In this document: in pieces, positions 1 through 5,012 of the stretch
How positions within the stretch are numbered: the first letter of the stretch is position 1
How the letters are laid out: the number at the start of each line of letters is the position of its first letter
Assembly: GCA_028706835.1 (NCBI GenBank)
Contig: JAQTVL010000215.1
Location: 1-7,438 of the forward strand
From: Phycisphaerae bacterium
Lineage (GTDB): Bacteria > Planctomycetota > Phycisphaerae > JAJVII01
Direction of reading: 5' to 3'
Length of the DNA stretch: 7,438 bases
Made by a program: the position numbers and the translations under genes
Notes under the pieces: model-generated
The model's database searches: none
What the model saw: only the letters and a program-made list of their open reading frames with translations
What the model was told of the DNA's origin: nothing

Positions 1-48
1 GGACCGGACTCGACCTCGAAGCATCACGGACACGAAAACAAAGACGAG

Positions 49-85
49 TCAACCGCCGATGCACGCGGACGCACGCCGACGGAAT
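49..85 (-). repeat. ATCCGTG-type interspersed repeat, degenerate copy
   Basis: Read on the minus strand, this stretch has phased TCCG/ATCG motifs ending in GGTTGA. Over its last 22 nt it matches the plus-strand repeat at 2414-2446 at 16 positions. Short non-coding repeats of this look are common between genes in many environmental bacteria. The rest of 1-189 holds no gene or structure that I can support. Confidence 0.35.
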
Positions 86-189
86 TACGCCTTACTCGCC
101 GAGGAATGTCGTCAGTCGGCGTTGCAGCTTTCGTGAGTCGCGAGTTTCGCATTCCCAGACGACCAAAGCTCGCCAACCGGATCGCATGA

Positions 190-630
190 TCACGCTACGT
201 TTTCCCAGCCGAGCGTCTGCAACCAATCGCGGACGTGCCGCTTCTCAAACCCGGCGCGGAACTGAACCAGTTGCGCCACGAAACTGGCAAGCGATTCGTG
301 TCTCCTCCCCCGGAGTTTCTTCCGGGCATTGGCAACAGTTCCACCGGAAACCGAAAGCGTGATTCGCAACCCGGATCGCGGAATTCTCCGAGCTGGCCTT
401 GATGCTGCGACGACGATGACCGTGTCTCCCACCTCCACCCAATTCCCGCCAACCTTCTTGACGGGCGTGACGAGCCGATGCGGCGAGCAGTCCGGCATTT
501 CCAATGCCGCCTTCAGAATAGGCACTCCTGCGTTATTGCCTCGCCGTCTCGCCCTGCGAAGAAGTGCCTCGATGATATTGCTGAGGGCAAGCCCCCGGTC
601 ATGCAGGTCAACGGCGAATCCGGCGAGCAT
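190..630 (-). CDS. hypothetical protein, divergent from the XRE-HNH operon
   Basis: This 146-aa protein is not recognised. It starts at the only ATG after an in-frame stop (649-651), so the start is well bounded, although no strong Shine-Dalgarno sequence is visible. The N-terminal third looks helical (ALSNIIEALLRRARRR at about residues 15-30). The middle is beta-like, with NWVEVGDTVIVVAA at about 63-76. The C-terminal third is helical and basic, ending in DWLQTLGWENVA. There is no signal peptide, membrane segment or catalytic motif. It is preferred over overlapping plus-strand frames because its composition is more protein-like. It reads away from the XRE gene across an 85-bp spacer that contains a palindrome, so it may share regulation with that operon. 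It is too short, and lacks the SAM-binding and catalytic motifs, to be a DNA methyltransferase. It could also be the tail of a degraded larger protein. Confidence 0.5.
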   Translation of the reverse strand: MLAGFAVDLHDRGLALSNIIEALLRRARRRGNNAGVPILKAALEMPDCSPHRLVTPVKKVGGNWVEVGDTVIVVAASRPARRIPRSGLRITLSVSGGTVANARKKLRGRRHESLASFVAQLVQFRAGFEKRHVRDWLQTLGWENVA

Positions 631-664
631 TTGGCACCCCGAAGACGGTCAGGAGCCCCGGTTC

Positions 665-695
665 TTGTGCGCTCCCAAGTTGGGAGCAACATAAT
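665..695 (+). promoter_or_regulatory. possible promoter of the XRE-HNH operon
   Basis: TTGTGC (665-670) resembles a -35 box and CATAAT (690-695) matches TATAAT at five of six positions. They are separated by 19 bp, slightly longer than the ideal 17. The transcript would start about 15 nt upstream of the XRE start codon. The palindrome at 671-687 fills most of the spacer. The call rests on motif matching only. Confidence 0.3.
671..687. promoter_or_regulatory. 17-bp palindrome, candidate operator
   Basis: GCTCCCAA and TTGGGAGC form a perfect inverted repeat around a single central G. It lies between two divergent start codons (630 minus, 716 plus), and no T-run follows it, so a terminator is unlikely. 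Its position within a candidate -35/-10 spacer suits a repressor site. The obvious candidate to bind it is the XRE protein encoded just downstream, which would give autoregulation. The symmetry is seen in the sequence; the binding partner is inferred. Confidence 0.5.
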
Positions 696-715
696 CAACA
701 CGTACAATCGCGTCA

Positions 716-958
716 ATGCTGAAATCCATCCACACGCCGGAGTATCGTGAGTTCTGTCGCCGGTTGGTGACGTTGCGCGAGGCGGCGGGCCTCTCCCAGC
801 GTGCATTGGCTCAGCGTCTTCGGGTCTCGCCAAGTTGGGTGGCCAAGGCGGAGTCGGCGGAACGGCGGATGGACCTGATCGAATTCGCTCGCGTCTGCGA
901 AGCGTGCGGAGCGGATGCGTCCAAGGTCGCGGGGACGTTCCTCAAAGCCATCAAATGA
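716..958 (+). CDS. XRE-family HTH regulator, controller-protein-like
   Basis: This 80-aa protein is almost entirely one Cro/C1-type helix-turn-helix domain. LREAAGLSQRALAQRLRV (about 20-37) covers the first helices and the positioning helix. SPSWVAKAES (about 38-47) is the turn plus recognition helix. DLIEFARVCEACG (about 53-65) matches the last helices of the fold. No other domain is present. ATG 716 is the only start, because an in-frame stop lies at 692-694 with no alternative start codon between. The gene overlaps the following HNH gene by ATGA. In size and in its place directly ahead of a nuclease gene it resembles the C proteins of type II restriction-modification systems, which set the timing of endonuclease expression. 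That role is inferred; it could equally be a generic repressor or an antitoxin-like partner. Confidence 0.85.
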   Translation: MLKSIHTPEYREFCRRLVTLREAAGLSQRALAQRLRVSPSWVAKAESAERRMDLIEFARVCEACGADASKVAGTFLKAIK

Positions 959-1605
959 GCGCACGCAACAACAACATGCGTTTTCAGATGCCAGGCGTGC
1001 AGACGATGGTCTCGCGAAAGTCGAGCATCACGAACGCATTCGTCATGTCCATCATCCCGGTTGTGAATCCGAGCGACGAGGACATTTTGGAGGCACTCCG
1101 GATTCTGGAGATCGATCCGGAAGACGTGCGATGCGCGTACTGCGGCGATCCGTCCTCCGAGTGGGACCACCTTCGCCCGCTCGTCCTGAAGCGCCGCCCG
1201 ACCGGATTCATATCCGAGATCGCGAATCTCGTCCCCTCCTGCGGGAAGTGCAATCAGTCGAAGGGCAACAAGGACTGGAAGGTATGGATCAGGAGCAGCG
1301 CTCGACATTCCCCCGCGACGCGGGGCGTCGCCGATCTTGAGGCCCGCGTCACCCGCCTGCTTGCGTTCGAGACATGGCGACAGCCGGCCCCACTGGATTT
1401 TGAGAAGATGGTCGGCCCGGAACTCTGGAAGACGTACTGGGAAACCTGCGAGCAGATGGTCGAACACCTCAAGAGTGCCCAGGGAGTCGCCGACACGCTC
1501 AAAGGGCGAATCCTCCAGGCCCACAACGCTCAGATCGCAAAGGCGGCGTCTGCCGCACCCGCCTCGACCTTGCCTGCCCCCGGCGACACGCGAGCGGAGG
1601 CGTAG
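955..1605 (+). CDS. HNH endonuclease
   Basis: A 216-aa protein with a clear zinc-supported HNH nuclease core. CAYC (60-63) and CGKC (96-99) are the two metal-binding Cys pairs. DH at 71-72 supplies the catalytic His, N91 is the middle Asn, and CNQSKGN (99-105) closes the motif. The order C..C, DH, N-L, C..CN..K is the usual beta-beta-alpha-metal arrangement. Residues 115-190 are mostly helical and Trp-rich (FETWRQ, LWKTYWETCEQMVEHL) and may recognise DNA or a partner. The last 25 residues are Ala/Pro-rich and probably disordered. The frame is open back to 835, but that part only mirrors the XRE gene. ATG 955 is chosen because it forms an ATGA overlap with the XRE stop, which suggests translational coupling. 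Family knowledge points to DNA cleavage, possibly as a restriction enzyme. The target and a protective methylase are not visible. Confidence 0.85.
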   Translation: MSARNNNMRFQMPGVQTMVSRKSSITNAFVMSIIPVVNPSDEDILEALRILEIDPEDVRCAYCGDPSSEWDHLRPLVLKRRPTGFISEIANLVPSCGKCNQSKGNKDWKVWIRSSARHSPATRGVADLEARVTRLLAFETWRQPAPLDFEKMVGPELWKTYWETCEQMVEHLKSAQGVADTLKGRILQAHNAQIAKAASAAPASTLPAPGDTRAEA

Positions 1606-1692
1606 GAGTCTTCCCCGCGGCAGGTGCAACTACCGAATCTGAAACTACAGTGCAACAGCGCGAGTCGCGCTGGATCCTTGGACGACGATGAA

Positions 1693-1743
1693 TTCAGCCC
1701 GCGAAGCGGGCGACGGCGTGTAGCCGCAGGCGCGAGCCTGCGG
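1693..1743 (+). repeat. left outer arm: two hairpins with a GTAG foot
   Basis: The arm holds two palindromes. GCCCGC-GAA-GCGGGC (1697-1711) has a 6-bp stem and a 3-nt loop. CCGCAGGC-GCGA-GCCTGCGG (1724-1743) has an 8-bp stem and a GCGA tetraloop. GTAG (1720-1723) sits directly 5' of the second stem, the position of the guide tetranucleotide in REP sequences. The mirror copy is at 2299-2349. Confidence 0.85.
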
Positions 1744-1764
1744 TACGATGCGATTATTATGGGA

Positions 1765-1789
1765 AAGCCCCCAAACGGGGGCGAAGGCA
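1765..1789 (+). repeat. left inner hairpin of the transposase element
   Basis: GCCCCC (1767-1772) and GGGGGC (1777-1782) form a 6-bp stem around AAAC, followed by GAAGGCA. The inverted counterpart is at 2254-2277, one base shorter in the loop. It lies in the transposase leader, 25 nt before the start codon, so it could also affect translation of the mRNA. Confidence 0.75.
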
Positions 1790-1814
1790 TCGTTCCATTC
1801 ACCAGGGAGCCAAC

Positions 1815-2249
1815 ATGAGTTTCACCAACCTGCTGTACCACGCCGTGTTCAGCACCAAGGAACGCCGCCCGGCGATCGTGCCCGACCTGCGCAGCCGGCT
1901 CTATGAGTACACCGGCGGCATCTTCCGCGGCGAGGGCGGCACGCAACTCGAAATCGGCGGGATCGCGGACCACCTCCACATCCTGTTCAAGATGCGCCCG
2001 GACCAATGCCTGTCCGATCTGATGCGGCTGCTCAAGACGAATTCCTCGGCTTGGGCTCGCGAGCGGTCGGCCGACTGGCCGGGCTGGCAGGACCAGTACT
2101 CCGGGTTTACCGTAAGCGAATCGCAGGTCGGCGCGGTCCGGCAGTACATCGCGACCCAGGAAGAGCATCATCGCAAGATGTCATTTCGCGATGAGTTGAT
2201 CGCGCTCTTGCGGAAGCACAATATCGAGTTCGAGGAGCAGTATATCTGA
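1815..2249 (+). CDS. IS200/REP-associated Y1 (HUH) transposase
   Basis: This 144-aa single-domain tyrosine transposase is full length for its family. NLLYHAVFSTKERR (5-18) is the typical N-terminal strand. ADHLHILFKM (51-60) carries the metal-binding HUH pair H53 and H55. The catalytic tyrosine is most likely Y111 in VRQYIATQEEHH. The enzyme would nick single-stranded DNA and form a 5'-phosphotyrosine link, recognising hairpin ends without making target duplications. The start at 1815 has a good Shine-Dalgarno sequence (AGGGAG, 1804-1809) 5 nt upstream. No stop or frameshift interrupts it and all catalytic residues are present, so it may be active. The GTAG-footed hairpins on both sides favour the REP-associated branch. 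No TnpB/IscB accessory gene is present. Confidence 0.92.
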   Translation: MSFTNLLYHAVFSTKERRPAIVPDLRSRLYEYTGGIFRGEGGTQLEIGGIADHLHILFKMRPDQCLSDLMRLLKTNSSAWARERSADWPGWQDQYSGFTVSESQVGAVRQYIATQEEHHRKMSFRDELIALLRKHNIEFEEQYI

Positions 2250-2253
2250 ACGC

Positions 2254-2277
2254 TGCCTTCGCCCCCGTTGGGGGCTT
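2254..2277 (-). repeat. right inner hairpin, possibly also a terminator
   Basis: GCCCCC-GTT-GGGGGC forms a 6-bp stem with a 3-nt loop, 11 nt after the transposase stop codon. It is the inverted counterpart of 1765-1789. Only two T residues follow the stem, so intrinsic termination would be weak. Its main role is probably as part of the element end. Confidence 0.7.
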
Positions 2278-2298
2278 GCATAAAATGGGACGATCTGT

Positions 2299-2349
2299 CC
2301 GCAGGCTCGCGCCTGCGGCTACACGCCTTCGCCCGCTTCGCGGGCTGAA
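2299..2349 (-). repeat. right outer arm: two hairpins with a GTAG foot
   Basis: This is the inverted copy of 1693-1743, with one mismatch in 51 nt. CCGCAGGC and GCCTGCGG pair around TCGC (2299-2318), and CTAC (2319-2322) is the complement of GTAG. GCCCGC-TTC-GCGGGC (2331-2345) is the second hairpin. Directly outside it, AGCGGAGTCGCGCT (2350-2363) resembles a palindrome at 1657-1671 left of the element. Confidence 0.85.
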
Positions 2350-2413
2350 AGCGGAGTCGCGCTCCCGCTCCTTCGGCAGCGCTCAGGGCAGGCGGTTGAT
2401 CCTTCTTCGTTGT

Positions 2414-2446
2414 TATCCGTGTGAATCCGAGTCAATCCGTGGTTGA
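2414..2446 (+). repeat. ATCCGTG-type interspersed repeat
   Basis: ATCCGTGTGAATCCGAGTCA continues into ATCCGTGGTTGA, giving three phased ATCCG motifs about 11 nt apart. A degenerate minus-strand copy is at 49-85. Repeats of this look occur between genes in many environmental genomes. No coding function is expected. Confidence 0.5.
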
Positions 2447-2462
2447 GGTTCGCCCGCGGTTC

Positions 2463-2495
2463 CCGCAAAGCGGGGCCTTCGTCCCCGCACTCCAC
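2463..2495 (-). repeat. second-family hairpin copy (GTGGAGT type)
   Basis: The first 11 nt (CCGCAAAGCGG) and last 11 nt (CCGCACTCCAC) are identical to those of the 33-nt stretch at 6192-6224. The middle 11 nt differ at seven positions. GCGGGG (2470-2475) and CCCCGC (2483-2488) form a 6-bp stem around a 7-nt loop. On the minus strand the hairpin is preceded by GTGGAGT, as at 6138-6144. Confidence 0.65.
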
Positions 2496-2526
2496 GGCGG
2501 GTTCGCGCCTGCGGCCACACGCCGCC
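2496..2526 (-). repeat. decayed copy of the transposase-element outer arm
   Basis: Positions 2500-2523 match 2304-2327, part of the right arm, at 22 of 24 nt. The tetranucleotide reads CCAC here (GTGG on the minus strand) in place of CTAC (GTAG). The distal stem half has changed (CGGGTT instead of CAGGCT), so the hairpin is mostly lost. It lies between another repeat and the methyltransferase stop codon at 2534. Confidence 0.6.
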
Positions 2527-2533
2527 GCTGACC

Positions 2534-3538
2534 TCACGGTTTCCTCGCCAATCGGATCGCCGGGCCCGTCGGAATCTCGATCGGCGCGATCGGCAGCAGA
2601 CCCGCCGCCCGGGCCCAGTCGTCGATCTGCCGCCCGGTGTACGTCGTGCCCGCCGCCGTGCCCAGCAGCATGTTGCACGCGAACAGCAGCGGGATGGCCG
2701 GCCCCGTGCGGTCATCGTTCACGACGAATTCCGCCACGCCGAGCAGGCCGCCCGGCTTGAGCGCTGCCGCCGCCCGGCGGGCGAGGTCGGCGGACGCCTC
2801 CGGGCCCATCGAGTGGTAGAGATGCCCGGCGAAGATGAAGTCGAACTGCTCGCGGCCGAGGTCGGCGGTCTCCGCCGGCTCGCCGCGATAGGAGAACCGG
2901 TCGGCCACGGAGAACCGCGCGGCGTATTCGCGGGTCACCGGCAGCACCTGCGGATAGTCGATGACCGTCACGCGGCAGGCGGGGTTGGCCTGGGCGAACG
3001 GGATCGACCACGGCGCCGCCCCCGCGCCGACGTCCAGCACCGCCGCCGGCTGAAACTTGTCACGCTCCGCCAGCGAGCGGCAGAGGATCATCCCGGCGGC
3101 GAAGTTGCCGTTGAACAACTGGCGGACCAGCACCTCGAAGCTGACCCGCGGCGCGCCGGGCTCGCCCGCCAGCGGCTGGCCGGTGCGCACGGCCTCGGCC
3201 AACTTCCACCAGCGAACCGCCAGGTTCTTGGTGTGGAGGATTTGCGGGGCGAGGTTGATCCGCGGGCTGGGCCCAAGGTAGGTGCGGGCCAGCTCGGTCA
3301 CGTCGAATTGCCCGAGCGCATCCCGGGACAGCAGCCCCATGCCGACCAGTGCCCCGGCCAGCGCGTCGATGCCGCGAGCGGACGCCTTCACCCGCGCCGC
3401 CAGGGCGGCCGCATCGGCTGGGCCGTCGGCGAACGCGGCGAACAGGTCGAGTTCCACCGCGGCCGCCAGGACGGCCGTGCGGGCGAAGCCCCAGGCATTT
3501 TCCCACACCAGGTCCGCGCGAACCGATGTCGTGCTCAT
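2534..3538 (-). CDS. SAM-dependent O-methyltransferase (two-domain)
   Basis: A 334-aa class I methyltransferase of the acetylserotonin/caffeate O-methyltransferase type, which would transfer a methyl group from S-adenosylmethionine to a hydroxyl of a small molecule. Residues 1-90 form the helical, winged-helix dimerisation domain (VLAAAVELDLF at 23-33, LVGMGLL at 64-70). The Rossmann domain follows. Motif I is AAVLDVGAGAAPW (165-177), VTVIDYP (190-196) carries the SAM ribose-binding acidic residue D194, FDFIFAGHLYHS (232-243) is the post-II region, and ALKPGGLL (259-266) is the motif before the final strands. The ATG at 3538 has a good Shine-Dalgarno sequence (AAAGGA, complement of 3544-3549). 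A TACAAT sequence (complement of 3568-3573) upstream could be a -10 box, but no -35 box was seen. It follows the lipoprotein genes on the same strand after 59 bp. The substrate cannot be told from the sequence; quinone, carotenoid or secondary-metabolite hydroxyls are options. Confidence 0.88.
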   Translation of the reverse strand: MSTTSVRADLVWENAWGFARTAVLAAAVELDLFAAFADGPADAAALAARVKASARGIDALAGALVGMGLLSRDALGQFDVTELARTYLGPSPRINLAPQILHTKNLAVRWWKLAEAVRTGQPLAGEPGAPRVSFEVLVRQLFNGNFAAGMILCRSLAERDKFQPAAVLDVGAGAAPWSIPFAQANPACRVTVIDYPQVLPVTREYAARFSVADRFSYRGEPAETADLGREQFDFIFAGHLYHSMGPEASADLARRAAAALKPGGLLGVAEFVVNDDRTGPAIPLLFACNMLLGTAAGTTYTGRQIDDWARAAGLLPIAPIEIPTGPAIRLARKP

Positions 3539-3597
3539 ACAGGTCCTTTCGATCAGGTTGTGACATTATTGTAGGACGCAAACCTGTCTTGGTTCGC

Positions 3598-4368
3598 TCA
3601 TTGCGGTTCCCGCGCCCCCCGCTGCGTCGTCGGGGCCGACAGGATGATCAGCGGCGTGTCGACCTGGGGCATCGGCGACTCCGCGGGCTGGGTCGCTATC
3701 GATCGCACCCGAGCCAGGTCGATCGCCCGGCCCCCAACGCCGGCTGCAACCGGCGTCCCCGGCCGATCGCGCACCAGTTGCGGAACGATGTAGTCCCTCT
3801 CGAAGTCCGTCACCGCCTGCGGGTCGAACCCGGCCACGAACGTGCCGTCGATCGTCAGCCCGTCCGGCGTGCTGAACCGCAATCGGCCCGCGAGCGCACG
3901 CCCGCCGCGGACCCATTTCGTCTGCATCTCGCCCACGCTGGCCAGGCTGGCCCGGTTGAACTCGCCCTTGCGCCGGGTGAGGTCGGCATACATCGCCTGC
4001 TCGCCCCGGCCGATGTCGAAGTCATGCGTCGGCTGGTCGTCGCGGAACTGCACGAACAAGGCGTAGGCGGGCCTTCCTACGGCGCTGCCCGGCAAGGGGA
4101 AGCTGAGCAGCACGCGGCACCAGCCGGCCTCGCTGCGAACATACGACGCCCGCCGGGTCTCCATCGCGTAGCCCAGGACCTTCTGGCCCGGAGTCAGGAA
4201 CGCCCGCTGCACCCGCACCGCCGCCCGAGGCTGCGCCGTGTCGCACCCAGCCAGCAGACCGAGCAGCGCCAAGGCGAGCCGGGCCGTCCCCGGCCCCGCC
4301 ACCACCATGCGTCGGGCCCGAGGACGGGCCGGCTCGCTTGCCGCGACATGTGCAGGCGACCCTGTCAT
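3598..4368 (-). CDS. predicted lipoprotein, unknown function (second of pair)
   Basis: This 256-aa protein is not recognised. It has an Arg-rich n-region (RPRARR, 15-20), a hydrophobic segment (LALALLGLLAG, 31-41) and a lipobox LAGC with the modifiable cysteine at 42. It should therefore be exported, lipid-anchored and face the periplasm. The mature part looks globular and beta-rich (SYVRSEAGWCRVLLSFPLPG, AYALFVQFRD, DGLTIDGTFVAGFD), with a disordered C-terminus. The frame is open back to 4965, but that part only mirrors the preceding gene. ATG 4368 overlaps the stop of that gene (ATGA), which both fixes the start and implies co-translation. Two adjacent lipoproteins made together suggest a shared envelope complex, but no function can be assigned. 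Confidence 0.75.
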   Translation of the reverse strand: MTGSPAHVAASEPARPRARRMVVAGPGTARLALALLGLLAGCDTAQPRAAVRVQRAFLTPGQKVLGYAMETRRASYVRSEAGWCRVLLSFPLPGSAVGRPAYALFVQFRDDQPTHDFDIGRGEQAMYADLTRRKGEFNRASLASVGEMQTKWVRGGRALAGRLRFSTPDGLTIDGTFVAGFDPQAVTDFERDYIVPQLVRDRPGTPVAAGVGGRAIDLARVRSIATQPAESPMPQVDTPLIILSAPTTQRGAREPQ

Positions 4369-4958
4369 AGCTTCCGATCCCGCAGGAACTTCTCCACCAG
4401 CACCGGGGCGGGGCGGGCGAAGAATCGGCCGGTCAGGCGGATATCCGTGTTCATCAACAACTCGAAGGAGCCGCTGATCCACCATTCGTTCGGGTCGAAC
4501 CCGCCGAGCATCGGCCAGATTCGCGTCTTGATCTTGCCGTACTGATCGCTGATCACGCGAAGCTGCCCGTAGGCGTCGTAGAGGTAGTACGTCGCCCGCA
4601 CCTGGCCGCTGAGAATCTTCTGGCCGACCTGGAACTCGCCGCCTTCGCTGTTGACCACCAGCATCAGGTAGGCGCGGTATTTCATCGGCGCCTTGGACAC
4701 CAGCGCGTCCTGCCCGGTCGGCGTCGGGGGCGGCGGCTCGGCGTGCGTCGGCTGAAGCGCCAGCACGATCGTCTGCTGCCCGCGAGGCCCGTTGCTGAAC
4801 AACGCCATGGTCGACGTGTAGCGCTGATTGACGGCGTCCTTCTTCGCGGCGACGAACTCGTCCAGCTTCGCCTGCGGCTGGCAGCCCAGCAGTGCCAGCG
4901 CCATTCCCGTCAGAACGATTGACGACGCAAACAGACGGGCGCCGTTCGCATTCGTCAT
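4365..4958 (-). CDS. predicted lipoprotein, unknown function (first of pair)
   Basis: This protein is not recognised; it has 197 aa from the start chosen here. The N-terminus is a lipoprotein signal peptide, ASSIVLTGMALALLGC, with the lipobox cysteine at 26. The mature protein begins QPQAKLDEFVAAKKDAVNQR, a short helical stretch. It continues as a mostly beta domain rich in aromatic residues (YRAYLMLVVNSEGGEF, VRATYYLYDAYGQLRV, PNEWWISGSFELLMNT). Starts at 4976 and 4997 are also in frame and would add 6 or 13 residues (MSNDECRMNDKCQ). Those extra residues are encoded by the CATTCGTCATT repeat and would put a polar tail before the signal peptide, so 4958 is preferred. No strong Shine-Dalgarno sequence settles the matter. 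It lies downstream of trpF on the same strand and is coupled to the next lipoprotein gene. Confidence 0.75.
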   Translation of the reverse strand: MTNANGARLFASSIVLTGMALALLGCQPQAKLDEFVAAKKDAVNQRYTSTMALFSNGPRGQQTIVLALQPTHAEPPPPTPTGQDALVSKAPMKYRAYLMLVVNSEGGEFQVGQKILSGQVRATYYLYDAYGQLRVISDQYGKIKTRIWPMLGGFDPNEWWISGSFELLMNTDIRLTGRFFARPAPVLVEKFLRDRKL

Positions 4959-5007
4959 TTGACACTTGTCATTCATTCGGCATTCGTCATTAGACATTCG
5001 TCATTCC
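4949..5007 (-). repeat. short tandem repeat, CATTCGTCATT units
   Basis: Three near-identical units, CATTCGTCATTTGA (4949-4962), CATTCGTCATTAGA (4981-4994) and CATTCGTCATTCC (4995-5007), plus one variant, CACTTGTCATTCATTCGG (4963-4980). On the minus strand each unit contains ATG in the context AATGACGAATG. The array fills the space between the trpF stop and the lipoprotein signal peptide, and supplies every candidate start codon of that gene. Confidence 0.75.
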
Positions 5008-5012
5008 CGCAA

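Larger units (their letters stand above)
1693..2349 (+). mobile_element. Y1-transposase element with mirror-image REP-like ends
   Basis: The transposase gene at 1815-2249 is enclosed by two ends that are inverted copies of each other. The outer arms (1693-1743 and 2299-2349) match at 50 of 51 positions, and the inner hairpins (1765-1789 and 2254-2277) match with a one-base gap. Between them lie about 20 nt that do not match. Each outer arm has GTAG directly 5' of a hairpin, the hallmark of REP sequences handled by REP-associated tyrosine transposases. Such enzymes do not make target duplications, and no convincing duplication was found. Bounds are set by where the arms stop matching. The element could be called a solo RAYT with its REP pair or an IS200-like insertion; both use the same chemistry. 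Confidence 0.75.

Noticed and set aside
835..954. N-terminal extension of the HNH frame (40 residues, Gly/Arg-rich)
   Set aside because: It lies wholly within the XRE gene in another frame and has no domain character. The ATGA overlap at 955 gives a better start.
1657..2363. AGCGCGAGTCGCGCT (1657-1671) and AGCGGAGTCGCGCT (2350-2363) as a target-site duplication
   Set aside because: The left copy is 21 nt outside the element while the right copy abuts it, the two are not identical, and Y1 transposases do not make target duplications.
2319..2715. Minus-strand frames of 119 aa and 100 aa after the methyltransferase
   Set aside because: They consist of translated repeats plus a shadow of the methyltransferase C-terminus.
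2813..4545. Long plus-strand frames at 2813-3574 and 3349-4545
   Set aside because: They are Arg/Pro/Gly/His-rich shadows of the methyltransferase and lipoprotein genes, as expected opposite GC-rich coding sequence.
4369..4965. Extension of the second lipoprotein frame to a 455-aa protein
   Set aside because: The extra 199 residues are antiparallel-free shadow sequence of the first lipoprotein gene on the same strand. They would bury the signal peptide in mid-protein.
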